Of a stretch of DNA of 18,104 nucleotides, positions 1-6,729 are shown in pieces. A program made the translations under genes and the position numbers. How positions within the stretch are numbered: the first letter of the stretch is position 1; each line of letters starts with the position of its first letter. Under the pieces are notes generated by a model. It did no database searches and had not been told where the DNA came from. It worked only from the letters and a program-made list of their open reading frames with translations. The DNA comes from Oscillospiraceae bacterium (lineage in GTDB: Bacteria > Bacillota > Clostridia > Oscillospirales > UBA644), in NCBI GenBank assembly GCA_015067385.1, contig SVMP01000022.1, positions 1 through 18,104 of the forward strand, written 5' to 3'.

Positions 1-759
1 AATAGCGACAGCGGGGGGGGACACGCCTTTCTGTTCGCCGATGCGTTCAAGCTCCTTGTTAAGTTCGGGATATTTATCGCTGCCGATAAAAATGCCTTCG
101 AAGAAGCCGTACATAACAGGGGACCATGCCTGGATGGTGATGTCGTTAAGGCGGCAGTATTCGAGAACAGAGCCGTCTCTGTTTATGCCGTTTTCGTGTT
201 TCATATTAACAGTGATTCCGCAATCGATCATACCTGTATGAGCGAGGCCGAACTGGAGCTGATTTGCAACGATCTTCTGAGGCAAATATTTCTGAAGAAG
301 AGCCATCTGGTAGGGATTCTGGTTTGAAACGCCGAAAAATCTTACTTTGCCGCTTTTTTCGAGAGTAGTGAAAGCCTCTGCGACCTCTTCGGGTTCCATG
401 AGGGTATCGGGGCGATGAAGAAGAAGAATGTCGAGATAATCCGTATTGAGACGTTTAAGGCTTTTTTCAACGGAGGAAACGATATGTTCCTTTGAAAAAT
501 CGAAAAAGCCGGGACGGATCCCGCATTTTGACTGGATAAGGACGCTGTCTCTGTTGCCGTTAAAAGCGGACGCAAAAACTTCTTCGCTCTTGCCGCCGCC
601 GTAAATATCGGCATGATCGAAAAAGTTAATGCCGCAATCGAGCGCCGTTGAGATAAGATTTTGGACATCCTTTTTATCCTTGCCGCTGATACGCATACAG
701 CCGAGGGCGATAGCGGAAGCATTGATCTTGCCGAGTTTGCCGAGATCGATATTTTTCAT
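1..759 (-). CDS. Aldo/keto reductase, YdhF-like (3' end cut by window edge)
   Basis: An NAD(P)H-dependent oxidoreductase of the aldo/keto reductase superfamily, probably cytosolic; the substrate cannot be told. 253 codons are visible and the C-terminus (about 40-50 residues by family length) lies beyond base 1. The start is ATG at 759, with AAGGAAGG about 8 nt upstream. All four catalytic-tetrad positions can be read: Asp and Tyr in FFDHADIYGGG, Lys in QSKCG and His in LLHRPD. KVRFFGVSNQ and the final VSPPAVAI also fit the family. The gene follows rpmB but is separated from it by a terminator, so it probably has its own promoter or depends on read-through; I could not place a promoter. An 8-base C run (on the coding strand) at 13-20 encodes Ser-Pro-Pro and does not break the frame. 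Confidence 0.9.
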   Translation of the reverse strand, partial: MKNIDLGKLGKINASAIALGCMRISGKDKKDVQNLISTALDCGINFFDHADIYGGGKSEEVFASAFNGNRDSVLIQSKCGIRPGFFDFSKEHIVSSVEKSLKRLNTDYLDILLLHRPDTLMEPEEVAEAFTTLEKSGKVRFFGVSNQNPYQMALLQKYLPQKIVANQLQFGLAHTGMIDCGITVNMKHENGINRDGSVLEYCRLNDITIQAWSPVMYGFFEGIFIGSDKYPELNKELERIGEQKGVSPPAVAI

Positions 760-787
760 GAGAGGACCTTCCTTCTTTTGATTATTT

Positions 788-833
788 AAAAAAACACGAA
801 GAATGCAGGGAAAACCTAACGTTCTTCGTGTTT
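788..833 (-). terminator. Rho-independent terminator of the rplJ-rplL-rpmB operon
   Basis: A perfect 12-bp inverted repeat, AAACACGAAGAA (792-803) and TTCTTCGTGTTT (822-833), is followed in the minus direction by seven T residues. It lies 19 bases beyond the rpmB stop codon and separates the ribosomal protein operon from the aldo/keto reductase gene. Confidence 0.85.
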
Positions 834-851
834 AAAACTATGTTTTTTTAA

Positions 852-1037
852 TTATACGCGTGTGACCTTGCCGGAGCGCAGACAAGACGTGCAAACATAA
901 ACATGCTTCACGGAACCGTCTACAACGGCTTTGACACGGCGAACGTTCGGTTTCCAAGGTCTGTTGGTATGTCTGTTAGAGTGAGAAACCTTGCATCCGA
1001 AAACTACGCCTTTACCGCAGTATTCACATTTAGCCAT
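852..1037 (-). CDS. rpmB: 50S ribosomal protein L28
   Basis: A 61-residue protein of the large ribosomal subunit; length and sequence fit the family. Two CxxC pairs, C4/C7 and C49/C52, make this the zinc-binding form of L28 rather than the cysteine-free form. NRHTNRPWKPN is typical of the RNA-binding core. The RBS is GGAGGTG about 7 nt before the ATG. The 63-nt gap after rplL has no terminator hairpin, so rpmB is probably the last gene of the rplJ-rplL-rpmB transcript. rpmB is not the usual partner of rplJL, which is normally followed by rpoB. Confidence 0.97.
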   Translation of the reverse strand: MAKCEYCGKGVVFGCKVSHSNRHTNRPWKPNVRRVKAVVDGSVKHVYVCTSCLRSGKVTRV

Positions 1038-1100
1038 GACTGTACACCTCCGTATGAATTATCAAATAAAATTTCCTTAAAATTAAATATAAAGGAGTAA

Positions 1101-1475
1101 TTATTTGAGTTCAACTTTAGCGCCAGCGTCTTCAAGAGATTTCTTGAGAGCTTCAGCTTCATCGGTAGAAACTTTTTCTTTGATAGCTTTGGGAGCGCCG
1201 TCAACGATTTCTTTAGCTTCTTTAAGACCGAGACCGGTGATTTCTTTAACAACTTTGATAACTGCCATTTTGCTTGCGCCAGCATCCATAAGGATAACGT
1301 CGAATTCAGTCTGAGCAGCGGGAGCAGCATCAGCAGCGGGAGCAGCAGCAACTGCAGCAACAGGAGCAGCAGATACGCCGAATTCTTCCTCGATTGCTTT
1401 TACGAGATCAGCGAGTTCGAGGATGGTAAGAGATTTGATATCTTCTAAGATTTTAAGAGACTTTTCAGTAGCCAT
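1101..1475 (-). CDS. rplL: 50S ribosomal protein L7/L12
   Basis: The 124-residue stalk protein that recruits GTPase translation factors. It has an N-terminal dimerisation and L10-binding helix region (about 1-33), an Ala/Pro/Val-rich flexible hinge (about 34-55), and a globular C-terminal domain that begins FDVILMDAGASKMAVIKVVK and contains TGLGLKEAK. The RBS TGGAGGAAA lies about 6 nt before the ATG. The gene follows rplJ after an unusually long gap (195 nt) that contains hairpins; L12 is needed in several copies per L10, so differential expression inside the operon would make sense. Confidence 0.98.
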   Translation of the reverse strand: MATEKSLKILEDIKSLTILELADLVKAIEEEFGVSAAPVAAVAAAPAADAAPAAQTEFDVILMDAGASKMAVIKVVKEITGLGLKEAKEIVDGAPKAIKEKVSTDEAEALKKSLEDAGAKVELK

Positions 1476-1670
1476 TTTAATTTTCCTCCATGTAATTTGA
1501 ATAAATAAAAAGATTTGATGGGCTTTTGGTGTCCGTATTCTTCTTTAACACAGCACCGCCCGATTTTTACGCTATATTAAGCGATTTTAGCGGATTTCGG
1601 AAAACTCCGGGGGTTCCGTATTGGCCCGAAGAAATACGAAGTATTTCCTTCAAAGAATGCGTGGCATTCT
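1476..1670 (-). other. rplJ-rplL intergenic region with several hairpins
   Basis: No ORF is supported in this 195-nt spacer. Near the rplJ stop lie two perfect palindromes with 3-nt loops, listed separately. Further on are CGGAA...TTCCG, the small repeat CGCT-TAATAT-AGCG, and a GGGCGGTG...CACC-AAAA-GCCC pairing followed by a T-rich run (TCTTTTTATTT) just before the rplL RBS. The last could act as a weak attenuator. Typical rplJ-rplL gaps are much shorter. The function is inferred only from structure. Confidence 0.5.
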
Positions 1671-1672
1671 TT
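1631..1672 (-). repeat. Two tandem triloop palindromes after rplJ
   Basis: AAAGAATGC-GTG-GCATTCTTT (1652-1672, 9-bp arms) overlaps the first two bases of the rplJ stop codon. GAAATAC-GAA-GTATTTC (1631-1647, 7-bp arms) follows 4 nt later. Two perfect palindromes with 3-nt loops side by side resemble short intergenic palindromic (REP/MITE-like) elements, or RNA processing/stability hairpins. No T-run follows, so they do not look like terminators. Confidence 0.55.
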
Positions 1673-2186
1673 ATTCTGCAGCAGCTTCTTCGCCGCCGTT
1701 TTCTTTGTCGATCTTTGCCTGAAGTGCATATGCAAGACCGTAAAGGGGACCCTGGATGCTGCCGAGGAGCTTCGCGATAAGACCTTCCTTGGAAGGAATC
1801 TTGGAGAGCTCGATAACGCCGTTAGCGTCGAGGATTTCACCATCGATGAAACCTGCTTTAACTACGAGTTTATCGTGAGTCTTAGCGAACTCGCAAATAA
1901 CTTTAGCAGGAGCGGTGAAGTCTTCACTGGTAGCAAGAGCAGTGGTGCCGTTGAAAACATCAGAGAGAGCATCGTAACCAACGTTTTTAGTTGCCATTCT
2001 GGTAAGAGTGTTCTTAACAACAGCGTATTCTACGTTATTTTTACGGAGTTCTCTACGAAGTTCGGTATCTTCCTGAACGTTAAGACCCATGTAGCTTACG
2101 ATAACACCGGACTTAGCGTTTTTGATACGGTCGGTAAGTTCAGCAACGATCTGCTGTTTCTGCTCGAGAATTTTGTTGCTAGGCAT
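1671..2186 (-). CDS. rplJ: 50S ribosomal protein L10
   Basis: A 171-residue stalk-base protein that binds 23S rRNA and carries the L12 dimers on its C-terminal helix. The N-terminal region has the family pattern (KQQIVAELTDRIKNAKSGVIVSYMGLNV, with VVKNTLTRMA further on), and the end is the acidic, Ala-rich GGEEAAAE. I start it at the ATG at 2186, which has GGGAGGTGA 7 nt upstream. An in-frame ATG at 2204 lies within that ribosome binding site and is unlikely to be used. L10, with L12, classically represses its own operon by binding the leader, and such a leader is present upstream. Confidence 0.97.
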   Translation of the reverse strand: MPSNKILEQKQQIVAELTDRIKNAKSGVIVSYMGLNVQEDTELRRELRKNNVEYAVVKNTLTRMATKNVGYDALSDVFNGTTALATSEDFTAPAKVICEFAKTHDKLVVKAGFIDGEILDANGVIELSKIPSKEGLIAKLLGSIQGPLYGLAYALQAKIDKENGGEEAAAE

Positions 2187-2210
2187 GTTTTTGTCACCTC
2201 CCAAATGTAA

Positions 2211-2219
2211 CTATGCCAT
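2211..2219 (-). other. Possible two-codon minimal ORF in the rplJ leader
   Basis: The leader reads AGGAG, 7 nt, ATG GCA TAG. This is a well-placed Shine-Dalgarno sequence followed by Met-Ala-stop, which ends 24 nt before the rplJ start. It lies after the attenuator hairpin and before the rplJ RBS. The spacing is that of a real initiation site, but nothing beyond that shows that it is translated. Confidence 0.3.
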
Positions 2220-2241
2220 AAGGTGTCTCCTGAAGAAATTC

Positions 2242-2282
2242 AAAAGAAAAGCTCTTTCAAAACAGCACTGTCTTGAAAGAGC
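2242..2282 (-). terminator. Attenuator-type terminator in the rplJ leader
   Basis: GCTCTTTCAA (2251-2260) and TTGAAAGAGC (2273-2282) form a perfect 10-bp stem, extendable inward through ACAG/CTGT with one G-U pair. In the minus direction TTTTCTTTT follows. It stands between the L10-binding element and the rplJ RBS, the position of an attenuator. Transcription into rplJ must pass it, so L10-dependent control may act through termination as well as translation. Confidence 0.75.
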
Positions 2283-2326
2283 ATTATATTTCCATATAAA
2301 AAATTTACATTATGAAAATTAAATCT

Positions 2327-2381
2327 CTTCCTCGACAGGCATACATTAAGACGGAATTCCGTCGCCTGTTGTCTCAGGAAA
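2327..2381 (-). promoter_or_regulatory. Ribosomal protein L10 leader RNA
   Basis: The transcribed strand reads UUUCCU-GAGACA-ACAGGC, then the self-complementary GACGGAAUUCCGUC (2350-2363), then GCCUGU-CG-AGGAAG. The outer stem is UUUCCU/AGGAAG and the inner stem is ACAGGC/GCCUGU. The asymmetric internal loop GAGACA/CG between them is the kinked element bound by L10(L12)4 in the known L10 leader family. The upstream flank has a small hairpin, GCUCG-UAAAA-CGAGC (2387-2401). This is the autoregulatory site of the rplJL operon. Confidence 0.85.
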
Positions 2382-2408
2382 CTTGTTGCTCGTTTTACGA
2401 GCTTTATT

Positions 2409-2437
2409 ATTATATCACTTCAGCCGTCTTTTGTCAA
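2409..2437 (-). promoter_or_regulatory. Consensus sigma-A promoter of rplJ-rplL-rpmB
   Basis: TTGACA (2437-2432) and TATAAT (2414-2409) are separated by exactly 17 nt, matching the consensus at all twelve positions. Transcription should begin near 2402, which gives a leader of about 215 nt before rplJ. Such strength fits a ribosomal protein operon. Confidence 0.9.
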
Positions 2438-2445
2438 CGGCTGAA
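2419..2445. repeat. 9-bp inverted repeat embracing the rplJ -35 box
   Basis: TTCAGCCGT (2419-2427) and ACGGCTGAA (2437-2445) form a perfect repeat with a 9-nt loop; the -35 hexamer lies in its loop and right arm. It is 45 nt beyond the leuS stop codon, so it may be a transcript-end hairpin for the leuS operon, though no T-run follows. It could instead be a DNA operator. A weaker repeat, ACGAAT...ATTCGT (2450-2469), lies between it and leuS. Confidence 0.6.
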
Positions 2446-2489
2446 ATGAACGAATGTTTGACAATTCGTAAAATTAAATATGTATATTT

Positions 2490-4895
2490 CTATTTTACAA
2501 CGATATTGACCATTCTGCCGGGAACGAAGATCTCCTTGACGATGGTATGGCCGTCGATATAGCCCTTGACCTTTTCGTCAGCCTTTGCGGTGTTAATAGC
2601 GGTATCTTTATCGGCATCTGCGGGGATAACGACTGTAGCGCGGAGCTTGCCGTTGATCTGAACGGGGATCTCAACTGTTGAAGCTACGGTCTTTGCTTCG
2701 TCGTATTCGATCCATTTACCGGAAGCGAGCATACCTTCGCCGCCGATCATTTCCCACATTTCTTCGCTGATATGAGGAGCGAAGGGAGAAAGGAGGGTGA
2801 GGAACGCTTTAAGCTCTGCCTTGTTGATGGATTTAACATCGTATATTTCGTTGAGAAGGCTCATGAGCGCTGCGATAGCGGTGTTGAACTTCATCGCCTC
2901 AATGTCTTCGGAAACCTTTTTGATAGTCTTATGGATAGACATTTCGAGAGCGGGAGTATATTCATCGCCATCGGTAAGCATGGAAGAAAGGCCCCATACT
3001 CTGTCGAGGAATCTCTTACAGCCCTTAACGCCGTTTTCGGACCAGGGAGCAGATTTTTCAAAGTCGCCGATGAACATAACGTAAAGACGGAGCGTATCAG
3101 CGCCGAAATCACGGACAATGTCGTCGGGGTTGATGACGTTGCCTCTGGATTTGGACATCTTTTCGCCGCCCTCACCGAGGATCATGCCGTGAGCAGTTCT
3201 CTTGTTATAGGGTTCGGGTGTTGAAACGAGACCGATATCATAAAGGAATTTATGCCAGAAACGGGAATAGAGAAGATGGAGAGTAACATGTTCCATACCG
3301 CCATTATACCAGTCAACAGGCATCCAGTAATCGAGGGCTTCCTTGGAAGCGATGCAGGTGTCGTTGTGAGGATCGCAATAACGGAGGAAGTACCACGAAG
3401 AGCCTGCCCAGTTGGGCATGGTGTCGGTCTCACGTTTAGCGGGGCCGCCGCAGTGAGGACAGGTGGTGTTGATCCAGTCGGTCATTGTTGCGAGCGGAGA
3501 TTCGCCGTTATCGGTCGGTTTATAGCTTTCAACGGGGGGAAGACGGAGCGGAAGCTCTTCATCGGGGAGGGGTACCCAGCCGCACTTTTCGCAGTAAACG
3601 AGGGGTACGGGTTCGCCCCAATAACGCTGACGGGAGAATACCCAGTCACGGAGCTTGAAGTTTGTTTTAGCAACGCCGATGCCCTTTTCGGTGAGCCATT
3701 CGGTGATAGCTTTTTTAGCGTCGGCAACTTCCATACCGTCGAGGAATCCGGAGTTGACCATTTTGCCGGTTGCAACGTCTGTAAAAGCTGCTTCCTGTAC
3801 GTTGCCGCCTGCGACTACTTCGATGATGGGAAGATCGAATTTCTTTGCGAAATCCCAGTCACGTTCGTCATGTGCGGGAACAGCCATGATAGCGCCCGTG
3901 CCGTAAGAAACGAGAACATAGTCGGAAATGAAAATGGGGATCTGCTTGCCGTTTACGGGGTTGATAGCGCAAACGCCGTCAAGCTTGATACCTGTTTTGT
4001 CTTTAACGAGCTCGGTACGCTCAAAGTCGCTCTTCTTTGCGGCTTCTGCTCTGTAAGCAACGATCTCATCGTAATTGCCGAGGGTATCTTTCCATTTTTC
4101 GATATACTGATGTTCGGGAGAGATTACCATATAGGTTGCGCCGAAGAGAGTATCGGGACGTGTGGTGTAAACACGGAGCTTATCGCCCGAAGTTGTTTCA
4201 AAATCGACTTCTGCGCCGTGAGAACGTCCGATCCAGTTTATCTCCTGAGTTTTAACTCTTTCGATAAAGTCGAGACCTTCGAGGTCATCGATAAGTCTGT
4301 CGGCATATTCGGTGATCTTGAGCATCCACTGGCTCTTTACCTTGTGTTCAACTTCGCCGCCGCAGCGTTCGCATTTGCCGCCGACGACTTCTTCGTTTGC
4401 AAGAACGATCTTACAGGAAGTACAGAAGTTAACGCTCATTTCCTTTTTATAAGCAAGGCCGCGTTTGAAGAACTGAAGGAAGATCCACTGTGTCCATTTA
4501 TAATAGTTGGGGTCGGTGGTGTTTATTTCTCTTGACCAGTCGAAAGAAAGGCCGAGGGATTTGATCTGTTCACGAAAACGTGCTACGTTGTTTTCGGTAA
4601 CGATCTCGGGGCGGATGTTGTTTTTGATAGCGTAGTTTTCGGTGGGAAGACCGAAAGCGTCCCAACCGAGGGGATAAAGGACGTTATAACCTTCCATTCT
4701 GCGTTTTCTCGAAACGATATCGAGCGCAGTATACGGACGGGGATGACCGACGTGCAGACCCTGACCGGAGGGGTAGGGGAATTCTACGAGGGCATAATAT
4801 TTGGGGAGAGTGTAGTCGTTTTTAGCTTCGAAAACGTGAGCCTCATCCCATTTTTTTTGCCATTTTTTTTCAATGGCGGTATATTCGTAACCCAT
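2490..4895 (-). CDS. leuS: Leucyl-tRNA synthetase
   Basis: Charges tRNA-Leu with leucine (class I synthetase). The 801 residues are a normal bacterial length. The HIGH signature appears as HVGH at 48-51 and KMSKS at 579-583. Between them lie zinc-type cysteine pairs (CTSC and CERC, later CEKC and CPHC) and the CP1 editing domain with TTRPDTLFGATY and GTGAIMAVPAHDERD. The C-terminal anticodon-binding region follows. GAGGAG lies 8 nt upstream of the ATG. It is the last gene of the purL unit, 21 nt after rsfS, so there is no room for a separate T-box leader. Confidence 0.98.
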   Translation of the reverse strand: MGYEYTAIEKKWQKKWDEAHVFEAKNDYTLPKYYALVEFPYPSGQGLHVGHPRPYTALDIVSRKRRMEGYNVLYPLGWDAFGLPTENYAIKNNIRPEIVTENNVARFREQIKSLGLSFDWSREINTTDPNYYKWTQWIFLQFFKRGLAYKKEMSVNFCTSCKIVLANEEVVGGKCERCGGEVEHKVKSQWMLKITEYADRLIDDLEGLDFIERVKTQEINWIGRSHGAEVDFETTSGDKLRVYTTRPDTLFGATYMVISPEHQYIEKWKDTLGNYDEIVAYRAEAAKKSDFERTELVKDKTGIKLDGVCAINPVNGKQIPIFISDYVLVSYGTGAIMAVPAHDERDWDFAKKFDLPIIEVVAGGNVQEAAFTDVATGKMVNSGFLDGMEVADAKKAITEWLTEKGIGVAKTNFKLRDWVFSRQRYWGEPVPLVYCEKCGWVPLPDEELPLRLPPVESYKPTDNGESPLATMTDWINTTCPHCGGPAKRETDTMPNWAGSSWYFLRYCDPHNDTCIASKEALDYWMPVDWYNGGMEHVTLHLLYSRFWHKFLYDIGLVSTPEPYNKRTAHGMILGEGGEKMSKSRGNVINPDDIVRDFGADTLRLYVMFIGDFEKSAPWSENGVKGCKRFLDRVWGLSSMLTDGDEYTPALEMSIHKTIKKVSEDIEAMKFNTAIAALMSLLNEIYDVKSINKAELKAFLTLLSPFAPHISEEMWEMIGGEGMLASGKWIEYDEAKTVASTVEIPVQINGKLRATVVIPADADKDTAINTAKADEKVKGYIDGHTIVKEIFVPGRMVNIVVK

Positions 4896-4916
4896 GATTT
4901 TTGCTCCTCAAGGTAA

Positions 4917-5270
4917 TTAATTATCGAGATAGTTGTTTATATCCATTTCGGTTCCGTCTTTCCAGAAGCGTTCGAGATCGTAGAAGCTGCGAGCCTCTTT
5001 GGTGTAGACGTGAACGATAATGTCATAGTAGTCGAGAAGGATCCAGCCGCCTTCGGGTTTACCTTCACGGTGACCGAGCTTATAGCCTGCCTTGTCCATC
5101 TGAAACTCACATTCGTCTGCGAGAGTGCGGACCTGAGTGGTGGACGTACCGTTGCAGATAACGAAATAAGATGCAAGAGTTGTTATTTCGTCGATCTTTA
5201 TTACTTTTATATCGACTGCGCCTTTGGAATCAAGGGCGTTGACAGCCTTTTTGACCATTTCTTCAATCAT
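4917..5270 (-). CDS. rsfS: Ribosome silencing factor RsfS (Iojap family)
   Basis: A 117-residue protein that binds L14 and blocks joining of the ribosomal subunits when nutrients run short. Family features: ASYFVICNGTSTTQVRTLAD near the start and GGWILLDYYDIIVHVYT near the end. I start at the ATG at 5270, with AAAGGA 9 nt upstream. An in-frame ATG at 5288 immediately precedes and overlaps that RBS region and lies inside the preceding gene. The gene starts 4 nt after the nadD-yqeK stop and lies 21 nt before leuS. The nadD-yqeK-rsfS order is common in Bacillota. Confidence 0.95.
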   Translation of the reverse strand: MIEEMVKKAVNALDSKGAVDIKVIKIDEITTLASYFVICNGTSTTQVRTLADECEFQMDKAGYKLGHREGKPEGGWILLDYYDIIVHVYTKEARSFYDLERFWKDGTEMDINNYLDN

Positions 5271-5274
5271 TTTG

Positions 5275-6438
5275 TTAGGTCCTTTCATTTATTATATAGT
5301 TGTACATCTCTATAGTATCGGGATGTATGGCAATATTCTTTGTAATTGTGTTGCAGATTATCCATTTGAGTCCCTCAAAAAGCGCATTATCGAGGTCATT
5401 ATCGGCAAGAGCGCGGTAATGATCGACATCCGAATAATCACGGTTCGGCTCGATAAAATCGGAAACATAGATGATCTTGTCAAGAAGCGACATACCGGCA
5501 TGACCGGTCGTGTGATAACGGATAGCGGAAAGAATTTCGTCATCGGTTATTTTCAGGGTATCACGGACGAAAAATTCAGCTGTTTTCGCATGAATGACCT
5601 GCGGGGAGGCGAGGTCGTTTTCGTCGAGAGGAACATCGTTTTCGGTACAGAAATCGATCTGCTCGGAGTTTGAGAGATTTTTCGTAACGTCGTGAAGAAG
5701 CCCTGCGATCTCTGCCTTTCGTTTGTCTGCACCGTATTTTTCGGCGAGATAAACGGCTGTTTTTGCAACGCCGAGACAATGTTCAAACCTTTTTGCAGGC
5801 AAACGTGAGCGTAAAAGCTCTTTTGCGTTTTCGATATTGATACAGCCGTAAAGACCGTTGAAACGGATATACTCCGCAACGCTTTCGGGCACGAGGGCTG
5901 AAAAATCAAGGCCGCCGTTTATCGAATTTCTGACAGATGTTGAACTGATGGCAAGAGGCTCAAAATCATAGACCGAGACATTTCCGCCGAATTTTTCCCG
6001 AAGCATTTTTGCCTGTTCATCGAGAGCCGCACGGTCGTCGCCCGTTCTTGAAAAAGCGGCAACGGAACAGAGCTGAAAGATGCGTTCGACCTTATACCAT
6101 TTATGGAAAGACAGAAGCATATCGGAGCCTGTGTAGAGCGTGATGCTGTCGTTGGGATACTGCGTTTTAAGCCATTCGAGAGTTTCGACAGAGTAACTTT
6201 TACCGCATTTTTTTACCTCATAATCGCAGACTTCGGCGTTTTTAACATGACCGAACGCAAGGCGAGCCATTTCGAGACGGTCGGTGTCGGACGTATTTCC
6301 GGCAGCCTTATGAGGCGGTGTTCCTGTCGGAATAACAAATACACGGTCAAGGCCGCATTTTTCGGCAAATACCTCAAGGGCGGCAACGTGACCGTTGTGA
6401 GGGGGGTCGAATGTTCCCCCGAAAACACCTATTTTCAT
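5275..6438 (-). CDS. nadD: Fused nicotinate-nucleotide adenylyltransferase and YqeK-type HD hydrolase
   Basis: One continuous 387-codon frame joins two enzymes that are usually separate. Residues 1 to about 195 are NadD, which makes deamido-NAD from nicotinate mononucleotide and ATP: GGTFDPPHNGH at 7-17 is the nucleotide-binding signature and ISSTSVR at 164-170 the second. Residues about 203-387 form an HD-domain protein like YqeK, which hydrolyses diadenosine tetraphosphate: H220, HD at 249-250, H283, the YHT motif with H309, and D327. The start at 6438 is chosen because MKIGVFGGTF is the family N-terminus and the ATG overlaps the yhbY stop in ATGA. A longer reading frame upstream is only the shadow of yhbY. 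No frame break is visible at the junction (about 195-205). Confidence 0.93.
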   Translation of the reverse strand: MKIGVFGGTFDPPHNGHVAALEVFAEKCGLDRVFVIPTGTPPHKAAGNTSDTDRLEMARLAFGHVKNAEVCDYEVKKCGKSYSVETLEWLKTQYPNDSITLYTGSDMLLSFHKWYKVERIFQLCSVAAFSRTGDDRAALDEQAKMLREKFGGNVSVYDFEPLAISSTSVRNSINGGLDFSALVPESVAEYIRFNGLYGCINIENAKELLRSRLPAKRFEHCLGVAKTAVYLAEKYGADKRKAEIAGLLHDVTKNLSNSEQIDFCTENDVPLDENDLASPQVIHAKTAEFFVRDTLKITDDEILSAIRYHTTGHAGMSLLDKIIYVSDFIEPNRDYSDVDHYRALADNDLDNALFEGLKWIICNTITKNIAIHPDTIEMYNYIINERT

Positions 6439-6725
6439 TTGGGAAGCTCTATTTTCGGCTTTTTCTGGGAGCGTCTGTAGAGAACAGCTTTTGAGCCGAT
6501 CGCGCAAATAACCTCGGCGGAGCATTCCTCTGCGAGAAGATTTGCGGCTTCGATGGGTGTTAATTCGCAATTTTCAAGGCATTTGAGTTTGATAAGCTCA
6601 CGTGCTTCGAGAGCATCGTTTGCCTGTTTGATGATATTTTCGTTCATACCGCCTTTGCCGATATGAAGGATCGCATCTTCTTTTGATGCGAGGCCGCGCA
6701 GATACGCACGCTGTTTACTTGTCAT
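6435..6725 (-). CDS. yhbY: YhbY family RNA-binding protein
   Basis: A 96-residue CRS1-YhbY (CRM) domain protein associated with pre-50S ribosomal particles. MTSKQRAYLRGLA at the start, HIGKGGMNE with the GxGG loop at about 22-28, and IGSKAVLYRR near the end are all characteristic. The start at 6725 has AAGGA about 8 nt upstream, inside the end of rdgB. Upstream in-frame sequence belongs to rdgB in another frame. The gene begins 4 nt after rdgB, and its TGA stop overlaps the nadD start, which suggests translational coupling. Confidence 0.95.
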   Translation of the reverse strand: MTSKQRAYLRGLASKEDAILHIGKGGMNENIIKQANDALEARELIKLKCLENCELTPIEAANLLAEECSAEVICAIGSKAVLYRRSQKKPKIELPK

Positions 6726-6729
6726 AAAG

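Noticed and set aside
2203..2214. A 12-nt sequence AAATGTAACTAT that recurs at 11,208-11,219
   Set aside because: Both copies lie beside gene ends in AT-rich DNA, with unrelated flanks. A single 12-mer repeat is weak evidence for an element.
3252..4535. A 427-codon open frame on the plus strand, antisense to leuS
   Set aside because: It mirrors leuS codon bias and has no recognisable domain or upstream signals. leuS is complete and intact.
4896..4916. T-box leader for leuS
   Set aside because: Only 21 nt separate rsfS from leuS, which cannot hold a T-box; leuS depends on upstream transcription.
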